Positions 42,274 through 44,437 of a stretch of DNA of 44,437 nt are shown here, in pieces (positions within the stretch are counted from its first letter, which is position 1; the number at the start of each line of letters is the position of its first letter). The DNA comes from Chloroflexota bacterium (GTDB lineage: Bacteria > Chloroflexota > Dehalococcoidia > Bin125): the NCBI GenBank assembly GCA_028874365.1, contig JAPPJZ010000033.1, forward strand, positions 158,657-203,093. Reading direction: 5' to 3'. Under the pieces are notes generated by a model that saw only the letters and a list, made by a program, of their open reading frames with translations, ran no database searches and had not been told where the DNA came from. The position numbers and the translations under genes were made by a program.

Positions 42274-42747
42274 ATGTCGCACTTTCTGATCCGTCAGGCC
42301 GCGCGGGTGATTGCCGGCTCGGCTGCACCGCAGGTTGCCTCGCAACTGGCTCAGCGCTTGACCGCGCAGCAGACGCGCGACGAAGACCGCCGTCGCTTCC
42401 TCATCTGGCTTGCTGGTCCGTTCAAGCAGTCGCAGCCCGACGGGTACGAGCAACTCTGGCCCCGGTTGAGCGGCAACGATCAAACGATCAACGCTCTGAC
42501 GGGCGTCTTCCTCGAACTCCAGGCCGCCGGTCCGAGTGCGTTGTCAGCCTGGTTTGCTCAACTCGCGGAGTCGGACCAACAGCACTTCGACGAGTTGATC
42601 GCTGCCATGCAACCGAAGCAGCCCGATACGCAGCAGTTGATGAAGCAGGCCTCGAAAGAGGCCGAGTCCACCTTCAGAGGCGCGGCCAGGTTCCTCGGCC
42701 GCACCTACCGCAAGACTTCAGAAGAGGCGCGCAAACGAAAGCGATAG
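42274..42747 (+). CDS. Small helical protein of unknown function
   Basis: A 157-aa protein not recognised. It is mostly alpha-helical with a Gln/Ala-rich centre (LAGPFKQSQPDGYEQLWPRLSGNDQTINALTGVFLELQAAG) and a basic tail (RTYRKTSEEARKRKR). No signal peptide is certain: the first 20 residues (MSHFLIRQAARVIAGSAAPQ) are only mildly hydrophobic. It precedes the PNPOx-fold gene by 5 nt, so the two are likely co-transcribed. Confidence 0.62.
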   Translation: MSHFLIRQAARVIAGSAAPQVASQLAQRLTAQQTRDEDRRRFLIWLAGPFKQSQPDGYEQLWPRLSGNDQTINALTGVFLELQAAGPSALSAWFAQLAESDQQHFDELIAAMQPKQPDTQQLMKQASKEAESTFRGAARFLGRTYRKTSEEARKRKR

Positions 42748-42752
42748 TCACG

Positions 42753-43247
42753 ATGCCGATGATCGATCACATCACCGACGAGCAGGCCGATCTGATCCGC
42801 AACGCGAAGGTGTTCTTCGTTGCGTCCGCCGACCCTTCTTTCGGGGCTGGTCCGAACGGGGAGGGTCCGGTCAACCTGTCGCCCAAGGGCGCGGCCGATT
42901 TGCAGGTCATCGACCGCCACACGGTCGCGTATTTCGACTATCGCGGCAGCGGCAACGAGACGGCCCGCCATACAGCGGCTGGCGGTCCGATTACCGTGAT
43001 GGTGACTTCCTTCGATGAGGACGCTGCCATCGTTCGGCTCTACGGCCGTGCCGTGGCCAAGCCGCTGGAGGAGTCGGTGCTGGCCGAGCAGGCCGAAGCG
43101 CTACGCGCGGTCGAGATGCCGACCCCGGAGCGACAGGTGATCGAGATCAGCGTCGATTGCACCCAGACCTCATGCGGCTACGGTGTACCGCTCTACGAGT
43201 ACCGGGGCGATCGATCCCAGGACGAGCGCGGGCGGCGCTACAAGTAA
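42753..43247 (+). CDS. PNPOx-like FMN-binding flavoprotein
   Basis: A 164-aa split-barrel protein: NAKVFFVASADPSFGAGPNGEGPVNLSPKGAADLQVIDRHTVAYFDYRGSGNETARHTAAGG matches the pyridoxamine-5'-phosphate oxidase-related fold, with an FMN-binding strand, GSGNETARHT and ITVMVTSFDEDAAIVRLYGRAV. The C-terminal part (VIEISVDCTQTSCGYGVPLYEYRG) is typical of this PNPOx-like family, whose members reduce or bind small molecules with FMN. It starts 5 nt after the upstream stop, and its stop abuts the converging LLM gene with no gap. Confidence 0.84.
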   Translation: MPMIDHITDEQADLIRNAKVFFVASADPSFGAGPNGEGPVNLSPKGAADLQVIDRHTVAYFDYRGSGNETARHTAAGGPITVMVTSFDEDAAIVRLYGRAVAKPLEESVLAEQAEALRAVEMPTPERQVIEISVDCTQTSCGYGVPLYEYRGDRSQDERGRRYK

Positions 43248-44084
43248 CTACCGGATCAGGGCTGCAAGCCGATCCAGCTCGGGAACCACCTCGTCTGCGC
43301 CTGCGTGGGGCAGGCGGAAGATGAGGCGGTCGACCCCCATTCGCTCGTACTCGGCGATGGCGTTGTCGTCTCCGCCGAAGACGTTGATCGAGATTTCGTC
43401 GAAGTCGCGGCCGGCCTCGTGCGCGCGGGACTGGATGTCCTGGATACCGCGCTCGACGAATCCGGGAGCGGTGATGTTCGGCAGCCAGCCGTCTGCCCAG
43501 TCAACGACGCGTTGCCGCGCCCACTTGCTGCCGGCGCCGATCAGGATCGGCGGATGTGGGGCCTGAACAGGCTTGGGGATCACGTAGGTTTTGGGGATGT
43601 CGACGAACTCGGAGTGATACTCGGCTTCCTCCTCGGTCCACATCTCCTTCATCGCCGCGATCCGTTGTTCGGTGACCTTCCAGCGGTCCTGGTAGCGGAC
43701 GCCGAGCGGCTCCATCTCCTCGGCCAGCCAGCCGGCGCCGATGCCGAAGTCGAAGCGGCCGCCAGAGATCATGTCCAGAGAGGCGATCTGCTTGGCCAGG
43801 GCGATTGGTTCATGCTCGGTGACGAGGCAGATGCCGGTGCCGAGACGGATCTCAGAGGTTGCGCCGGCGGCCGCGCCGAGGGCGACGAAGGGGTCGTGGA
43901 TTCGGCGGTACTCCTCGGGTAGTGAGCCGTCCTCCGACCGTGGGAACTGCGTCTCCCGTTCAACCGGCATGTGGACGTGCTCGGGAACGAAGAAGGACTC
44001 GAAGCCTCGCTCCTCGGCGGCCACAGCCAGGTCTGCCGGGTCCATGGCCAGGTCGGTGGCGAAGATGAATACGCCGAATTTCAT
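43248..44084 (-). CDS. LLM-class F420/FMN-dependent oxidoreductase (second copy of the family)
   Basis: A 278-aa luciferase-like TIM barrel: MKFGVFIFATDLAMDPADLAVAAEERGFESFFVPEHVHMP, then LGTGICLVTEHEPIALAKQIASLDMISGGRFDFGIGAGWLAEEMEPLGV and PPILIGAGSKWARQRVVDWADGWLPN, and ends with GADEVVPELDRLAALIR. This belongs to the F420-dependent (MSMEG_4879-like) branch and shows only family similarity to the LLM at 16342. The ATG at 44084 has GAGG 6 nt upstream. The frame remains open upstream through the small multicopy gene, but the ribosome site marks the true start. Confidence 0.86.
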   Translation of the reverse strand: MKFGVFIFATDLAMDPADLAVAAEERGFESFFVPEHVHMPVERETQFPRSEDGSLPEEYRRIHDPFVALGAAAGATSEIRLGTGICLVTEHEPIALAKQIASLDMISGGRFDFGIGAGWLAEEMEPLGVRYQDRWKVTEQRIAAMKEMWTEEEAEYHSEFVDIPKTYVIPKPVQAPHPPILIGAGSKWARQRVVDWADGWLPNITAPGFVERGIQDIQSRAHEAGRDFDEISINVFGGDDNAIAEYERMGVDRLIFRLPHAGADEVVPELDRLAALIR

Positions 44085-44207
44085 GTCGGACCTCGTTCCT
44101 GAGTTGTTCGTTGCGCGGTGTTCAGCGTAGGGCACGGGGCGGCCGACATCGGTGTGTCGTGTGTGGGGAAAAAAACGCGCGGGAAAAAAAGACGAGTTTG
44201 GGGAATA

Positions 44208-44437
44208 GAAGGGGTCGTCGTCTTCGTCGGGGGAACCCTCACCCCCACCCTCTCCCAGAGGGAGAGGGGGTAAGAGGGAGGCCTCGGAGGGGGCCTCCCT
44301 CTGCGCGGGGACGACTTCGTGTATTGCGGGGGATGACTGGTCGTAGAGCTCTCGGAGTTGGTGGCGGGCGACGTCGTAGGGGTCGGTGGCGAGGTACATC
44401 TGGTAGTTGGCTCGGGCTCGGTCGTTGCGGGCGTGGA
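44208..44437 (-). CDS. Small basic multicopy protein, copy 2 (partial, own stop lost)
   Basis: Read from the right edge of the window, this repeats the small gene at 22285: HARNDRARANYQMYLATDPYDVARHQLRELYD, then 24 additional residues (SSPAIHEVVPAQREAPSEAS), the hairpin-encoded LLPPLPLGEGGGEGSP and the acidic DEDDDP. Over the first 85 nt only one base differs from copy 1. The stop codon TAA of copy 1 has become a sense codon, so the frame runs on toward the LLM gene without a stop. The start lies outside the window. Downstream, two runs of seven T flank a CGCG core as in copy 1. Confidence 0.7.
44235..44268 (-). repeat. Interspersed hairpin repeat, copy 7 (inside a coding region)
   Basis: On the minus strand it reads CCCTCTCCC-TCT-GGGAGAGGG followed by TGGGGGTGAGGGT. 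It is in frame within copy 2 of the small gene, in the same place as copy 5. Confidence 0.92.

Overview
The window is a 44.4-kb, GC-rich (visibly above 60% GC), densely packed bacterial fragment. Its gene content suggests Chloroflexota, perhaps a SAR202- or Dehalococcoidia-like lineage. The pointers are many paralogous catabolic families (CaiB/BaiF CoA-transferase, LLM flavin oxidoreductases, amidohydrolase, phytanoyl-CoA dioxygenase, MaoC halves, a DszC/acyl-CoA-dehydrogenase-like flavoprotein), a ComEA/ComEC pair and an environmental-type selenoprotein. This placement is an inference from gene families; no rRNA is present.

Region 1 (1-13.8 kb) is catabolic and transport-related. It holds an orphan periplasmic binding protein, a thiolase, an amidohydrolase, a 14-TM MFS exporter, a class-III aminotransferase and a flavoprotein of the acyl-CoA-dehydrogenase fold. 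A tight three-gene operon follows: double-length CaiB/BaiF CoA-transferase, carboxymuconolactone-decarboxylase-like protein, phytanoyl-CoA dioxygenase. A DMT permease closes the region.

Region 2 (13.8-25.9 kb) is a mosaic of small enzymes. It contains a ThiS/MoaD-like protein paired with a BNR beta-propeller, VOC, RidA, LLM and SelW/Rdx-like proteins, and a large secreted protein of unknown function. The most striking locus is a UGSC-type selenoprotein whose in-frame UGA (19752-19754) is followed by a hairpin fitting the bacterial SECIS rules; it is translationally coupled to an unrecognised 352-aa partner. Then come a nucleoside hydrolase, a small multicopy gene, a PHP phosphoesterase, two MaoC-like halves, a GNAT and a Nudix protein.

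Region 3 (25.9-33.2 kb, minus strand) is a compact housekeeping operon: cdaA, cdaR, der, plsY, gpsA and a HEAT-repeat gene, with overlapping or abutting reading frames, preceded by argF. It joins c-di-AMP synthesis, ribosome assembly and phospholipid synthesis. Divergent from it are comEA-like and comEC.

Region 4 (36.2-44.4 kb) holds tRNA-Leu(UAA), a zinc alcohol dehydrogenase, tRNA-Ser(UGA), a methyltransferase, serS, Nudix and TolB-like genes, a PNPOx-fold protein and a second LLM oxidoreductase. The right end breaks inside a second, nearly identical copy of the small gene at 22.3 kb.

Seven copies of a C-rich/G-rich hairpin repeat are scattered over the window. Two of them lie in frame inside the two copies of the small gene. 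No CRISPR array, rRNA, transposase or phage gene was seen, and no gene-free stretch exceeds 300 bases.
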